From Oscillatoria sp. FACHB-1407 (GTDB lineage: Bacteria; Cyanobacteriota; Cyanobacteriia; Elainellales; Elainellaceae), in NCBI RefSeq assembly GCF_014697545.1, contig NZ_JACJSA010000019.1:62001-126000 (forward strand): DNA of 64,000 nucleotides, written 5' to 3'. The position numbers were made by a program, and so were the translations under genes. The notes beneath the pieces were generated by a model, which did no database searches, was not told where the DNA came from, and saw only the letters and a list, made by a program, of their open reading frames with translations. Positions 8,481-17,964 of the stretch are shown here, in pieces; positions within the stretch are counted from its first letter, which is position 1; each line of letters opens with the position of its first letter.

Positions 8481-9164
8481 CTAAATTCTTCCTGCCAGAT
8501 GTGCCAGTTGCTTCATGTTGACAAGATAAAGTGCCTGGTTCGCGGCATCGATCTTAATCCAACCTTTACTCTCTAACTTCTCCATAATCTTGGTAGCTTC
8601 ATCCACAGAAATGCTGGCAGCATCTGCCAGATCTTTGGTGGGAATGTTAAAGATTTCCGTGCCCTGCGAGGAGGACTGACCGTAGGTTTCGCCTAAAAAG
8701 ACCAGCGTGTTAGCGAGCTTAATGGCAGGAGCCTGATGGGCAAGTTGAAACCGGAAGTTGGTTTGTCTCAACCGTCTCACCATTAGCTGCAACATGCGGT
8801 GATGCAGTTGAGAGTCTTTGAACAGAGTTTGAATGAAGCGTTGCGCCGAAATGCTCAATAGCTTTACCGACGAAAGCGCAACTACATCTGTTGAGCGGGG
8901 GGATTCATCCAGAATCGCCATTTCACCAAAGAAATCACCTCGCCCCAGGATGGCTAATGTGACCACCTCATCGCCTGCATGGCGACGCACTTTGACCCAA
9001 CCTGACTCAACAAAGTAAACTGCGTTGCCCCAAGCATCTTCCATCAGGACAGCGCGATCAGCTGGGTATTCGTGCTCAACGGCAATGGACAGCAACCAGT
9101 CGAGTGTTTCTGGGCTGGCGGATTGAAATAGGGGGAAAAGCTCACTAAAAACGGCGGTCTGCAT
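8481..9164 (-). CDS. Crp/Fnr family transcriptional regulator
   Basis: A 227-residue regulator with an N-terminal cyclic-nucleotide-binding-type beta barrel (about 20-125; VLMEDAWGNAVYFVESGWVKV and GRGDFFGEMAILDESPRSTDVVA, in which the GEMA...RS pattern resembles a phosphate-binding cassette) and a C-terminal winged helix (about 150-220; IPTKDLADAASISVDEATKIMEKLESKGWIKI). The FGEMA and RST residues suggest that a cyclic nucleotide could bind, unlike the heterocyst regulator NtcA. The helix-turn-helix is shorter and less canonical than in Crp. It is transcribed alone, downstream of an AT-rich promoter region, in the same direction as the M61 gene 57 bases later. Confidence 0.88.
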   Translation of the reverse strand: MQTAVFSELFPLFQSASPETLDWLLSIAVEHEYPADRAVLMEDAWGNAVYFVESGWVKVRRHAGDEVVTLAILGRGDFFGEMAILDESPRSTDVVALSSVKLLSISAQRFIQTLFKDSQLHHRMLQLMVRRLRQTNFRFQLAHQAPAIKLANTLVFLGETYGQSSSQGTEIFNIPTKDLADAASISVDEATKIMEKLESKGWIKIDAANQALYLVNMKQLAHLAGRI

Positions 9165-9416
9165 GGAAAGCTGCTCAGGGTAAGGATTGATGGATTCCCA
9201 CTGACATACACTTTAATGCCAAAGGTGGTGCCGAGGGCGAAAGCAGCTTTAGCAAAAAGCGATGGATGGCGGGTAGCGTATAGGCTACTGACTAATTAAA
9301 CTATGTTACCCAGAAATATCAGGAATCTGAGCATTTTCTGGGATCGATCGAACGCCTGTAGCTGTTATTCAAGCATTGCAGAAGTTTTAGTAAAAACTAG
9401 AATACCACGGTGCCAG

Positions 9417-10289
9417 TTATGCTTGTTGAATTGCTTGCTGCAATCGGGGACGCAATGCCTCCACATAAGATGCCCATCCGATAATGATGGGTTGCTGATG
9501 GGCAAGGGTGTCTGGGTCAATGGCATGGGCTGTGAATTTCAGGGGATGCCCATCCAGATCACAACACACCAGACCAGCCGCGTGGGCGAGGGCAATGGGT
9601 CCAACGGTGTCCCACAGTTTGACCTTACGGTTGAGATACAGGTACAACCCTGCCTTCCCCAATACAATCTGCATCACCTTCAAACCAAAACTGCCGACTG
9701 CACTGAACTCTACACCTGGAATGAGGTGGGCGATCGCCTTTCCGTAGATCCGTCGATCTTTGTCGCCGATGATGATGGGGCAAAACTCCTCGGATAACGG
9801 GGGCGGTTCTGTTGGGATGAGGGGCTTGGGCTGAGTGAGCGATCGCCCCTCAAGGGACTGGCTTGTTGCGTGAAACAATCCCCAACCCGTGCCACCGTAA
9901 TAAAGCTGACCGGACGCCGGAGCGTGAACCCATCCCGCTATTGGTTCCCCTTGCTGCAACAAACCCACCATCACGGCATAGTGGGGGCTATGTTGAATAA
10001 AATCATCGGTGCCATCCAACGGATCAATGAGCCAGAGCCGTTGATAGTCATTGTGAAATGCCTGCCGCGACTGCACGTTTTCCTCCGAAATGATGCCATC
10101 GTTTGGGAAAAGCTCGCTCAGCTTAGTCGTGATCATCTCATCCAACAGGCGATCGACATTGGTAACGTAATCCTTGGCCCCCTTTTCAAAAACTTGAAAC
10201 GGTTGTTCTGCCATTTGGGTAGCTTTTTCACCGCAATTGAGAATTAACTGGTTGATGGACTCAACTTGGTCTGAGGAGAAGGGATTCAT
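9417..10289 (-). CDS. inositol monophosphatase family protein (possibly 3'(2'),5'-bisphosphate nucleotidase)
   Basis: A 290-residue lithium-sensitive-type phosphatase. Metal-binding motifs are ISEEN (about 69-73), WLIDPLDGTDDFI (about 86-98) and KLWDTVGPIALAHAAG near the C-terminus (second Asp-containing motif). The family includes inositol-1-phosphatases, CysQ (which dephosphorylates 3'-phosphoadenosine 5'-phosphate) and fructose-1,6-bisphosphatases; the sequence resembles the CysQ-like side, but I cannot settle the substrate. It is a single gene. Upstream (10290-10490) there are G-rich low-complexity sequences and heptamer repeats, with no further gene. Confidence 0.85.
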   Translation of the reverse strand: MNPFSSDQVESINQLILNCGEKATQMAEQPFQVFEKGAKDYVTNVDRLLDEMITTKLSELFPNDGIISEENVQSRQAFHNDYQRLWLIDPLDGTDDFIQHSPHYAVMVGLLQQGEPIAGWVHAPASGQLYYGGTGWGLFHATSQSLEGRSLTQPKPLIPTEPPPLSEEFCPIIIGDKDRRIYGKAIAHLIPGVEFSAVGSFGLKVMQIVLGKAGLYLYLNRKVKLWDTVGPIALAHAAGLVCCDLDGHPLKFTAHAIDPDTLAHQQPIIIGWASYVEALRPRLQQAIQQA

Positions 10290-10381
10290 TGGAATAGGGA
10301 GTAAGGAGTAGGGCGGGCGGGCGGGGGGGGAGGAAGTAAGGGAGTGGAGGAGTAAGGGAGTGGGGGTGTAAGAATCGCTAG

Positions 10382-10488
10382 ATTGACGATTGACTACTGA
10401 CGATTGACTACTGACGATTGACTACTGACGATTGACTACTGACGATTGACGATTGACAATTGACCACCAATCACTAACCACTAACCAT
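10382..10488. repeat. heptamer tandem repeats (STRR type)
   Basis: Tandem heptamers of the type GACGATT and GACTACT, mostly alternating to give a 14-base period, between the phosphatase gene and the ycf35 terminator. The same heptamer family recurs, in either orientation, at 28612-28775, 34041-34073, 34241-34285 and 46845-47297. Short tandemly repeated repetitive (STRR) heptamers are known from filamentous cyanobacteria. Confidence 0.85.
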
Positions 10489-10493
10489 CTCAA

Positions 10494-10530
10494 CCAAAAA
10501 ACGGGCTAACCCGCTAGTGGAGTTAGCCCG
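10494..10530 (-). terminator. Rho-independent terminator of ycf35
   Basis: Inverted arms CGGGCTAAC (10502-10510) and GTTAGCCCG (10522-10530) form a nine-pair stem; on the minus strand it is followed by a run of T (complement of the A-run at 10495-10501). It lies 24 bases after the ycf35 stop codon. Confidence 0.9.
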
Positions 10531-10554
10531 CCAATTTGGGAACGCTTAATAAAA

Positions 10555-10908
10555 CTACTTTTGCAGAACCAACTTAACGTTGGCATTTTGCAAACCAGGA
10601 CGCTTAACTTCAGCCAGAGTTTTGTTCACAGCATACTTCTGGTTGATCGAGTTGATCAGTTCAGTCTGGTTGTGCTTCTTAGCAACACCCCAAAGGTCAG
10701 CAACGAGGTCAAAAGAACCATCGGTATTGCGAGACCAGCCCAGATCATATTCGCCTTCGAGGACAGCAACGATGTCAGAGCGAACGCGCTGACCGTTGTA
10801 GCCACGAACATCAGCATCTGTCTTAACGGTGATGCCGAGATCCCGCAGGGAAGCCTTGAGGATTTCAGCGTCAGTGATCTTGGTGCGCAGAGTGCTAAAG
10901 TGAGACAT
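10555..10908 (-). CDS. ycf35: Ycf35 (DUF1257) protein
   Basis: A 117-residue protein beginning MSHFSTLRTKITDAEILK, typical of the Ycf35/DUF1257 family encoded in cyanobacteria and some algal plastid genomes. Its function is not firmly known. A longer frame reaches 10947, but AGGAGG lies nine bases upstream of the ATG at 10908, which fixes the start. The family-typical DADVRGYNGQ, DLGWSRN and FDLVADLWGVA segments are present. It is downstream of ycf46 on the same strand, separated by 159 bases that include a short hairpin (CTCCTG/CAGGAG, near 11038-11057). The strong ribosome binding site and strong terminator suggest high expression. Confidence 0.92.
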   Translation of the reverse strand: MSHFSTLRTKITDAEILKASLRDLGITVKTDADVRGYNGQRVRSDIVAVLEGEYDLGWSRNTDGSFDLVADLWGVAKKHNQTELINSINQKYAVNKTLAEVKRPGLQNANVKLVLQK

Positions 10909-11067
10909 TTGGATTTCCTCCTGTAGAGAAATTGAGAGAAACGACAACGTTTTGATGTAGATATACCGTATGGCTTAACCTTTGGAGGGCAAACAAGTAC
11001 GGCTGTAGATTGAAACTGCTAGCATCGGCTAGCCTTTCCTCCTGTTGGGAGCAGGAGAGAAAGCTTG

Positions 11068-12585
11068 TTAGAACTCCAATCGCTGATATTCAGCAACGGA
11101 GGACGCCGCAGGTCGCGCGCGCTGCCTTGCCCAATCTCTTAGGGCTGTAACCTGCTCACTCATCGTCTTAGAAAGCGGTAGGGTTGCCTTGATGGCGGCG
11201 ATGATATCGAGTTGAGTAAACTCGCGATCGCCCGCAAATGCCTCATACATGGCGGCAATCAAAGCTTGTTCAATCTCTGCACCAGAGAACCCGTCACAGA
11301 CATTCACCAACTGGTCAAGGTCAAAGCGACCAATATCACGGCGACGCTTGGTAAGGTGAATCTTGAAGATCTCTTTACGCTCTTCGGCGTTGGGTAGATC
11401 GACGAAGAAGATCTCGTCAAATCGTCCCTTCCGCAGAAACTCTCCGGGGAGTCGCTCTACTCGGTTTGCCGTTGCCATGACAAACACGGGAGAGGTTTTC
11501 TCCTGCATCCAGGTCAGGAAGGAGCCGAAGATCCGGCTGGAGGTGCCGCCATCAGAGTCAGCGGAACCCGTACTGCCTGCAAAGGCTTTATCAATCTCAT
11601 CAATAAAGAGAATGGCGGGAGAGATCGATTCAGCTGTTTTCAGGGCATTTCTCAAGTTGGCTTCTGAGCGACCCACCATGGAGCCGTCATAGACCCGACC
11701 CATATCTAACCGTAACAGTGGCAAGCCCCATAGACGGGCGGTGGTTTTGGCAATGAGTGATTTACCACAACCCGGAACTCCCAAAATCAGCATCCCTTTG
11801 GGTTGGGGCAGTCCATATTCTCTTGCCCGTTCAGTAAAGGCATTGGAACGCTGGTGGAGCCACTTCTTCAACTCTTCTAAACCGCCAACTGCATCGATAG
11901 TTTCATCTTCTTCGATGTATTCCAGAATGCCGTTGCGGCGAATCAGCTGCTTTTTCTCAGAGAGCACAACATCAACTTCTGCTTCAGTCAGCCGACCTGC
12001 GGTGACTTGAGCTTTGCGATAAACCTTTTCCGACTCATCACGAGTTAAACCCAACGCTGCTTTGAGCAACTTCTCACGAGTTTCGGTTGTAATTTTGCGA
12101 ACCGGACGAATTTGGTCAAGCTGATGAGTTAAGACTTGATTCAGCTCTGCCATATCCGGTAGCGGGAAGTCGAGCACTGCAATTTCTTTCTCAAGCTCGA
12201 TTGGAATATTCTGCACCGGAGACATCAGGACAATCGCCTTTTGAGTGTCTTTGAAACTGGCGATCGCATCTCGCAACCAGCGAGTCACTCCGGGTGAATC
12301 GATAAATGGATGCAGATCCTTGAAGACAAAAATGCCAGGTTCCCGCTGACGCACTACCCACTCAATGGCTGCTTCTGGAGCGAGAGTATTGTGTTGGGTA
12401 ACGTTACGGGGTTGCCCGTACTCAACGATGCCGTGGGTCACAGTCCAGATGAAAAACCGACGCTGTGGCTTCATCTGAGCGATGGTGGCGATCGTTTGCT
12501 CTGCCCTTTCTTCCTCAGATGTTACGAGGTAGATCAGAGGATATTGAGCTTGAACTAGAATACTTAGCTCTTCTTTCATGATCAT
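11068..12585 (-). CDS. ycf46: Ycf46 AAA+ ATPase
   Basis: A 505-residue AAA+ protein of the Ycf46 family (slr0374 type in Synechocystis), encoded in cyanobacteria and red-lineage plastids. The C-terminal AAA module shows Walker A GVPGCGKS at about residues 269-276, Walker B ILFIDEIDKA, the second-region FVMATANRVERLP and arginine-finger context RKGRFDEIFFVDLP. The N-terminal 230 residues resemble a degenerate second ATPase domain, as is usual in this family. Work on homologues links it to photosynthetic regulation and carbon uptake, but the biochemical role is open. ATG at 12585 or 12579 are both possible starts. It is upstream of ycf35 and downstream of a ribbon-helix-helix gene on the same strand, so the three may form a transcription unit. 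Confidence 0.93.
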   Translation of the reverse strand: MIMKEELSILVQAQYPLIYLVTSEEERAEQTIATIAQMKPQRRFFIWTVTHGIVEYGQPRNVTQHNTLAPEAAIEWVVRQREPGIFVFKDLHPFIDSPGVTRWLRDAIASFKDTQKAIVLMSPVQNIPIELEKEIAVLDFPLPDMAELNQVLTHQLDQIRPVRKITTETREKLLKAALGLTRDESEKVYRKAQVTAGRLTEAEVDVVLSEKKQLIRRNGILEYIEEDETIDAVGGLEELKKWLHQRSNAFTERAREYGLPQPKGMLILGVPGCGKSLIAKTTARLWGLPLLRLDMGRVYDGSMVGRSEANLRNALKTAESISPAILFIDEIDKAFAGSTGSADSDGGTSSRIFGSFLTWMQEKTSPVFVMATANRVERLPGEFLRKGRFDEIFFVDLPNAEERKEIFKIHLTKRRRDIGRFDLDQLVNVCDGFSGAEIEQALIAAMYEAFAGDREFTQLDIIAAIKATLPLSKTMSEQVTALRDWARQRARPAASSVAEYQRLEF

Positions 12586-12730
12586 TACGACCTAAAGGAT
12601 GGGGGCAGATGCTGAACTTTTCCAATGCACTTTGAACCAGTTTGGACAAGTGATTGAAGCGTCGCATCGATGGATTAAACAAATTCAAACCTGGAAACAA
12701 CAGTGCTACCCGTAAAGCAGCTGACCAGGG

Positions 12731-13081
12731 TTAGTTAGCAAGAACTAACTCCTGTTCACCTTGTTGATCAGGGCTGGCGGGGACACCGACCTTAGCGACA
12801 GGAAGCTCCTCATCAGCTAAGACAGTGGGTTGCTCTTTCAGAGAAACCATCTCGCCTTCTTTCAATACCAACGGACTATCACACCCAGGACAGCTGTAGA
12901 CTTGGTGAGTCCGTCCGTGACTCATTTCTACCTCATCTACCACGCCTGGATGGGTCAGATAGAAAACAATTGCACGCTCTGCAATCGCTGACATAGGCTC
13001 TGACTCAACTGCCGCACGAATTTTAAGTTGGCGGTGCAGGTCTGGCGGGAGATATAAGGTGACTTTGGTTTTGTCTTGCAT
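12731..13081 (-). CDS. ribbon-helix-helix protein with a CxxC motif
   Basis: A 116-residue protein. Residues 1-45 (KVTLYLPPDLHRQLKIRAAV, then SEPMSAIAERAIVFYL) fit a CopG/Arc-type ribbon-helix-helix DNA-binding domain. Residues around 62-68 contain SCPGCDSPLV, half of a zinc-ribbon, followed by an acidic low-complexity tail. The combination suggests a small DNA-binding regulator, perhaps dimeric with one metal site shared between subunits; that is inference. It lies 145 bases upstream of ycf46 on the same strand. I do not recognise a named family beyond this, and see no toxin partner beside it. Confidence 0.7.
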   Translation of the reverse strand: MQDKTKVTLYLPPDLHRQLKIRAAVESEPMSAIAERAIVFYLTHPGVVDEVEMSHGRTHQVYSCPGCDSPLVLKEGEMVSLKEQPTVLADEELPVAKVGVPASPDQQGEQELVLAN

Positions 13082-13555
13082 ATAACGGTTACATGGTTAA
13101 TACCCGGGTATGTTTGCAAGCATATTCAGCATTTCGAGTGCTGTCAAGCTGTCATGCCTCTATAACGTCATTATTGAAACATTTGTTTACAAAGTCTGGA
13201 GGGGCTCTATCTCAAGGTGGAGGGGCGATTGCTCTAGAGACAGAGACGTGTCGGGAGTTCTGTTAGCGAATTTCTGCCGTGAGAAATAGGGGATCGATGG
13301 GGCTGGAAAACGGCAATAGTGTGTGGACTTTTCGCGAGCGGGGCATGGCTAGACAAGTGATTAAATCTGGGCAAGTCATCAAATTTGCAGAGGTGGTGCA
13401 GAGGCAGTCAGGGCATTTCCAGATGAGGTCGGGAAAACGAGGTAACGAACCTATGGTTTTGCCGAGAGATCCGCTAGATGCAACCCAGAGAGATGTATTA
13501 GCATCAGGTGACATTAACTCATTTAACCAACACCCTGAATCAAAATTTTTGTGAA

Positions 13556-14224
13556 ATGGAAACGGTACGTTCAAACGTGGAGGAGACTGGCAAACCCAAG
13601 GTGAGAGAGCAAATTCTGCATGTGTTGAAGATGCGAGGTGCTCAAACGGCAACAGCTCTAGCAGAACAGTTGCAGGTGTCTCCAATGGCGATTCGTCAGC
13701 ATTTGCAGAGTTTGAAGGCGGAGGCATGGGTAACGTATCAGGAAGAAAAGCGATCGATGGGGCGTCCGGTCAAGCTGTGGCAGTTGACGGAGCATTCGGT
13801 GAGCCGTTTTCCTGATAGTCATGCAGACTTGATTTTGGAGGTGCTACGGGGGGTAGAGACGATTTTTGGCACCGAGGGGATGGAAAAGCTGGTGACGGAG
13901 CGGAGTCGGCGGCAAATCCAGACCTATCGAACGAAATTGGTGGAGATGGGGGTGGATGAAACCTGGCAGCAACGCATCAAGGCGATCGCCCATCTTCGCA
14001 ATCAGGAAGGCTATATGGCAGAGGTTGTTGAGGATGCCGATGGTTGGCTACTGGTTGAAAACCACTGCCCGATTTGTGCCGCAGCACAAACCTGTGCTGG
14101 GCTGTGTCACGCCGAATTGGACGTGTTTCAAGCGGTGTTGGGGTCAACCGTGACCGTTGAACGAGTAGAACACATTTTGAAGGGCGATCGGCGGTGTGCG
14201 TATCGGGTCAGGGAGAGGGAGTGA
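13556..14224 (+). CDS. SufR-like winged-helix regulator with a C-terminal cysteine cluster
   Basis: A 222-residue regulator. The N-terminal winged helix (about 18-80) has ILHVLKMRGAQTATALAEQL and VSPMAIRQHLQSLKAEAWV. The C-terminus carries ENHCPICAAAQTCAGLCHAE and a final Cys in HILKGDRRCAYRV, a pattern that fits an iron-sulphur or metal site. This resembles SufR, the iron-sulphur-sensing repressor of the suf operon, but the Cys spacing differs from cyanobacterial SufR and no suf genes are near, so it is better treated as a paralogue. A longer frame starts at 13508; ATG at 13556 gives the usual length. The 470 bases upstream hold no clear gene. Confidence 0.75.
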   Translation: METVRSNVEETGKPKVREQILHVLKMRGAQTATALAEQLQVSPMAIRQHLQSLKAEAWVTYQEEKRSMGRPVKLWQLTEHSVSRFPDSHADLILEVLRGVETIFGTEGMEKLVTERSRRQIQTYRTKLVEMGVDETWQQRIKAIAHLRNQEGYMAEVVEDADGWLLVENHCPICAAAQTCAGLCHAELDVFQAVLGSTVTVERVEHILKGDRRCAYRVRERE

Positions 14225-14237
14225 GGGAGTGGAGGAG

Positions 14238-16040
14238 TTACTCGATGCGAGGGATGAACCAAATTCGGGTATAGATGCCTACTGGGTCATTCATTGACTG
14301 GAGGGTTTCTAAGTCCTCCCGTAAGGTCTGAAGCTCTAACGTTAGAGGATCGAGCCGTGAAGACGATCGCCCCATGTAGCGGCTAAACAGGCTGTCTAGC
14401 AATTCGGCTTCAAACAGGTTGCTGCGGGGATATTCCTCCAGTCGCCAGTCATCGCCCAACTCAGCCGTTTCGGCTGCCGCCTGAATTGCCTCTTCCAGTC
14501 CACCGATTTCGTCAACCAGTCCGATCCGCTGCGCTTCGATGCCTGACCAAACGCGACCCTGAGCAATCTCAGCGACTCGTTGACGGGGGAGCGATCGCGA
14601 TTCTGCTACGGTGTCTAGAAATCGAGTGTAGAACTGATCAGTAATGCGTTGGACAATTGCCATCTCTGCGGGGGTGCGGGGGCGAGTAATGGTCTGAATA
14701 TCGGCGTATTGCCCTGTTTTAACGACATCCCAGGTGATGCCATTATTGTTGGCGATCGCCTGCACATTGGGCAGCAACCCAAACACCCCAATCGAACCCG
14801 TGATCGTGCTGGGGAGGGCATAGATTTTGGTGGCATGGGTCGCGATTTGATAGCCGCCAGAGGCTGCAAGATTGCCCATGGAGACAATCACAGGCTTAAC
14901 CTCTGTTGTCAGTTGAATCTCACGAGCAACGAGGTCGGATGCTGTGGCACTGCCCCCCGGACTGTTGACCCGCAGAACGATTGCCTTCACATTCTCGTCA
15001 AGGCGAAGCTTGCGGATTTCCTCAGCAAAAAAATCACCGCCAATCAACCCGTCTCCGCCTTCGCCGCTGACGATATCGCCTTCGACGTAGACCAGAGCGA
15101 CCTCGTTCATGCTAAAACCTGAAGGTTCTGGCGTCACCGTTGCAGCATACTCAGGCAGGCTAATTTGACGGAAATCTTCCTCCGCTGCTGCTTCTTCCTC
15201 TTCGGTGAGCTTGCGTAACTCGGCGATCGCCTCATCGGGATACGCCAGACGATCCACCAACCCTGCTGACTCTGCCTCAGATGCCAGCAATAGACCATCC
15301 TCATTAGCGACAGCTTGTAGAGCCTGAGGCGTCAGTTCGCGGCTCTTGGCAACCGACTGCAAAAACTCACCCCACAGGTCGGTCAGCAGTTTTTGGATCT
15401 GTTGTCGATCCGCAGGGCTGCGATCGCTGCGGATGAACGGTTCCACGGCTGATTTGTATTCTCCGACGCGGGTAACCTGAATGCCAATGCCATATTTTTC
15501 CAATGCCTCTGCAAAAAAGGCGGTTTCTGACTTAAAGCCGTTTAGCTCCATCACCCCAGCCGGGTTGAGCATTACCGTATCGGCAACCGAAGTAAGGTAG
15601 TAGTCACGCTCAGTCCATTGCATCTCATATGCCAGAATTGGCTTACCAGACTCCTGAAAGGTCTGGAGGGCCTGTCGAATCTCGGTAAGGTTGGCAAACC
15701 CGGCTGCCGATGGATTGACACTGTTGTAGAGATATAAGCCCACGATGCGATCGTCCGTTGCTGCTGCCTCCAGGGCGTTTAATACCTCGCGAAAGGCGAT
15801 TTGCTGTTCGCTATCTCCGGCTAACACCTGCTCGATCGCTCCCGTGGAATAGGTGCCCGGTGGGGTATCGGTGATGTTTAACGACAAATCAAAGGCGAGA
15901 ACAGTTTTATCGCGGAGGGCAGGGGCAGTCTCTTGAGCGGCGATCGCTGCGATAATGGCTACGAGCAGCATGAAACCACCGACGCTAAAGAGGGTTAGCC
16001 CAACCAGGGTGGCAAAAACGAATTTAAGGAAATCACGCAT
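14238..16040 (-). CDS. sppA: signal peptide peptidase SppA, 67 kDa type
   Basis: A 600-residue membrane-anchored serine protease that degrades cleaved signal peptides and, in cyanobacteria, has been implicated in acclimation of the photosynthetic apparatus. A single N-terminal membrane helix (about 8-34) precedes two tandem SppA domains. The general-base lysine is expected in VTRVGEYKSAVEPFIRSDRS (about 200-220), and the nucleophile in MGNLAASGGYQIA (about 388-400), preceded by VLRVNSPGGSATASD. This double-domain length matches the E. coli type. It converges on the SufR-like gene with only 13 bases between stops. Heptamer-type repeats (GTCATTGG variants, 16045-16100) lie upstream. Confidence 0.95.
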   Translation of the reverse strand: MRDFLKFVFATLVGLTLFSVGGFMLLVAIIAAIAAQETAPALRDKTVLAFDLSLNITDTPPGTYSTGAIEQVLAGDSEQQIAFREVLNALEAAATDDRIVGLYLYNSVNPSAAGFANLTEIRQALQTFQESGKPILAYEMQWTERDYYLTSVADTVMLNPAGVMELNGFKSETAFFAEALEKYGIGIQVTRVGEYKSAVEPFIRSDRSPADRQQIQKLLTDLWGEFLQSVAKSRELTPQALQAVANEDGLLLASEAESAGLVDRLAYPDEAIAELRKLTEEEEAAAEEDFRQISLPEYAATVTPEPSGFSMNEVALVYVEGDIVSGEGGDGLIGGDFFAEEIRKLRLDENVKAIVLRVNSPGGSATASDLVAREIQLTTEVKPVIVSMGNLAASGGYQIATHATKIYALPSTITGSIGVFGLLPNVQAIANNNGITWDVVKTGQYADIQTITRPRTPAEMAIVQRITDQFYTRFLDTVAESRSLPRQRVAEIAQGRVWSGIEAQRIGLVDEIGGLEEAIQAAAETAELGDDWRLEEYPRSNLFEAELLDSLFSRYMGRSSSRLDPLTLELQTLREDLETLQSMNDPVGIYTRIWFIPRIE

Positions 16041-16174
16041 AAAAATGGTGGTGAGTCATTGGTCATGGGTCATTGGTGATGAGTCATTGGTTACTCGGTC
16101 ATTGAGTGCGAGCGATCTACAAATGACGAAGACAAATGACAACCCCAATCTAATACTTATATTCACTGATCCGC

Positions 16175-17878
16175 TCAGGTAGCCGCATCACTATCTTCAT
16201 CATCAACGGGCACTTGATTGACCTCTAACAGGGGTTCAAATCCCGGACAAAATCCTTCGGGGGTCACCTTAAAGCCAAATAACGGAGAGGCTTGATTCCA
16301 GCAGCGTTGTCCCCGGTAATGCAAGCAATACTCACAACACTCGGTATCCAGGGGAGTGGTGAGTTCGCCGCCCTGATTCAAAATCTCGCGTTGGGGCACT
16401 CCCCGCAACACCAACTCTTCACCCTGCCAGCGAGCTTCGACTAAGCCAGTATCAGCAAAATTTTGCCAGCGTGGGTCAGAGGTAATCGGGCTGGATAGAT
16501 AGATATTGACCCCGTTGCTCAGTTCGGTCAGTTCTCCCTCATAGCGAGCTTCGGGGGCAGCGGGTTGAATAAACGTCTCACCGATTGGCAACTCGACCAG
16601 CGTCCCCGCAGCAGGGGAATGAAGCTGATAACGGTTTTGTAACTCTTCCAAGCTCGTCAAATCAGTGAGATAGGGCGATGTGCCATGGATAAACACAACA
16701 TGTTGCGGACGCAGGTTGTGAATCAGTTGAGTTGTGCCAGGACCGTCACAATGGTCGCCCAACAGGTAAGTGTCGATGATCAACTCCCCCGACTGAACCT
16801 TTGCCTGAAGAGGTTTAGAGTTTTCTAGCAGGTTATACACCGCCGTTTCGATCGCCCCTACTCGCCCTGGTTGATGAGGCAGCAGCAGCACCCAAGAGCT
16901 ATGGCCTAGACGACAGTAGTGGTTGAGATCAGCTACCTGATCGGTGAGGATGACCTGAGGGATTTGGGGATTGTCAAAAATTTGATCGAGTTCTGCATTG
17001 TGAGATGGCATCCGGCGTACTCGTGGACGGATGCGATCGTCCCAAAATAGGGGTTGATGGCGGGCAAAGTTTTGCACCGCACTGGGGAAATGGGGAAGCA
17101 ATTCCAGATAAGCATCGCAGCCCAACGCCACTGACCCACCGACCCAGATATCGATATTGCGTCCGGTGAAGTGGTGATGGCTGCGGAGCAACATCAATAA
17201 CTCCTGCCCTAAACCCAGCGTTGGAGTTGGCAACAGAACCGATTGCTGGTCAGCGATCGCCCGATTAATCCGTTCGGCTAGTTGATTTTCCTGCTGGCGG
17301 CGATGGGGATGGCGAGCCGTGCCATAGCTCCCCTCTAGAATCAGCACATCCGGTTTTAGACCGCGCAATTCCTCCAGGGGAAACCCCTCCACCAGACGCG
17401 AGTTTGAGAGAAAACAATCGCCTGTGTAGAGCAGCCTGTAGGCTCGCTCTGGTGTGGTGTAGGTCAACACAAAAGCAGATGCCCCTGGCAAGTGACCCGC
17501 CGGATAAAGCTCTGCGCTCAACCCCTCTTGAAAAGCAACGGGCGATCGCCAGGGTAAGGCTCGACAAAAAGATGGAATGGTCGGTTCACTCAGCCAATTG
17601 AGAGGCAGCAATTGGGCAGTGACTTCGCTGGCGTAAATCGGCATTTGCGGAAAAGCCTGATGCAATGCCAGCAGACCTTTAGAGTGGTCGGGATGGGCAT
17701 GGCTACACAGAACCAGGTCGGCTGGAGGCAGTCCACCTGAATTGGCAATGAGGGGGGTAATGTTTTCCAGTCCGCAATCGAGCATCACCCGATACGGACC
17801 CATCTGCATAAGCAGACAAACCCCTTCGTCGGTATGACCAACACCGTAAGACAAACACTGTAACTCAGTCACAGTCAC
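16175..17878 (-). CDS. MBL-fold hydrolase of beta-CASP type with C-terminal cysteine cluster
   Basis: A 567-residue metallo-beta-lactamase-fold protein. The zinc motif HAHPDHSKG is at about residues 58-66, with further ligands expected in GHLPGASAF and TGDCF (about 128-155), and a beta-CASP-like middle region (LPTPTLGLGQELLMLL, FIHGTSPYLTDL) resembling RNA-processing exonucleases of the CPSF-73/YSH1 group. The C-terminal tail holds a cysteine-rich segment (CCEYCLHY, RCW, FCPGF), which may bind zinc or an iron-sulphur cluster and is unusual for the family. The likely role is RNA processing, but this is inference. It is upstream of sppA on the same strand. Confidence 0.8.
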   Translation of the reverse strand: MTVTELQCLSYGVGHTDEGVCLLMQMGPYRVMLDCGLENITPLIANSGGLPPADLVLCSHAHPDHSKGLLALHQAFPQMPIYASEVTAQLLPLNWLSEPTIPSFCRALPWRSPVAFQEGLSAELYPAGHLPGASAFVLTYTTPERAYRLLYTGDCFLSNSRLVEGFPLEELRGLKPDVLILEGSYGTARHPHRRQQENQLAERINRAIADQQSVLLPTPTLGLGQELLMLLRSHHHFTGRNIDIWVGGSVALGCDAYLELLPHFPSAVQNFARHQPLFWDDRIRPRVRRMPSHNAELDQIFDNPQIPQVILTDQVADLNHYCRLGHSSWVLLLPHQPGRVGAIETAVYNLLENSKPLQAKVQSGELIIDTYLLGDHCDGPGTTQLIHNLRPQHVVFIHGTSPYLTDLTSLEELQNRYQLHSPAAGTLVELPIGETFIQPAAPEARYEGELTELSNGVNIYLSSPITSDPRWQNFADTGLVEARWQGEELVLRGVPQREILNQGGELTTPLDTECCEYCLHYRGQRCWNQASPLFGFKVTPEGFCPGFEPLLEVNQVPVDDEDSDAAT

Positions 17879-17964
17879 GCCGTTCCTGCAAACAAAGCGA
17901 CCTAGCCATGTTGCTAAGTGCTACCTAACCATAATTCGCGTTCAACACAGACACAAGGCTGGAT

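Noticed and set aside
13263-13727. 154-codon frame on the minus strand
   Set aside because: It overlaps the SufR-like gene in another frame and has no protein-like features.
16218-16240. tRNA T-arm (GGTTCAAATCC)
   Set aside because: It is inside the beta-CASP-type gene and no acceptor or anticodon stem can be drawn.
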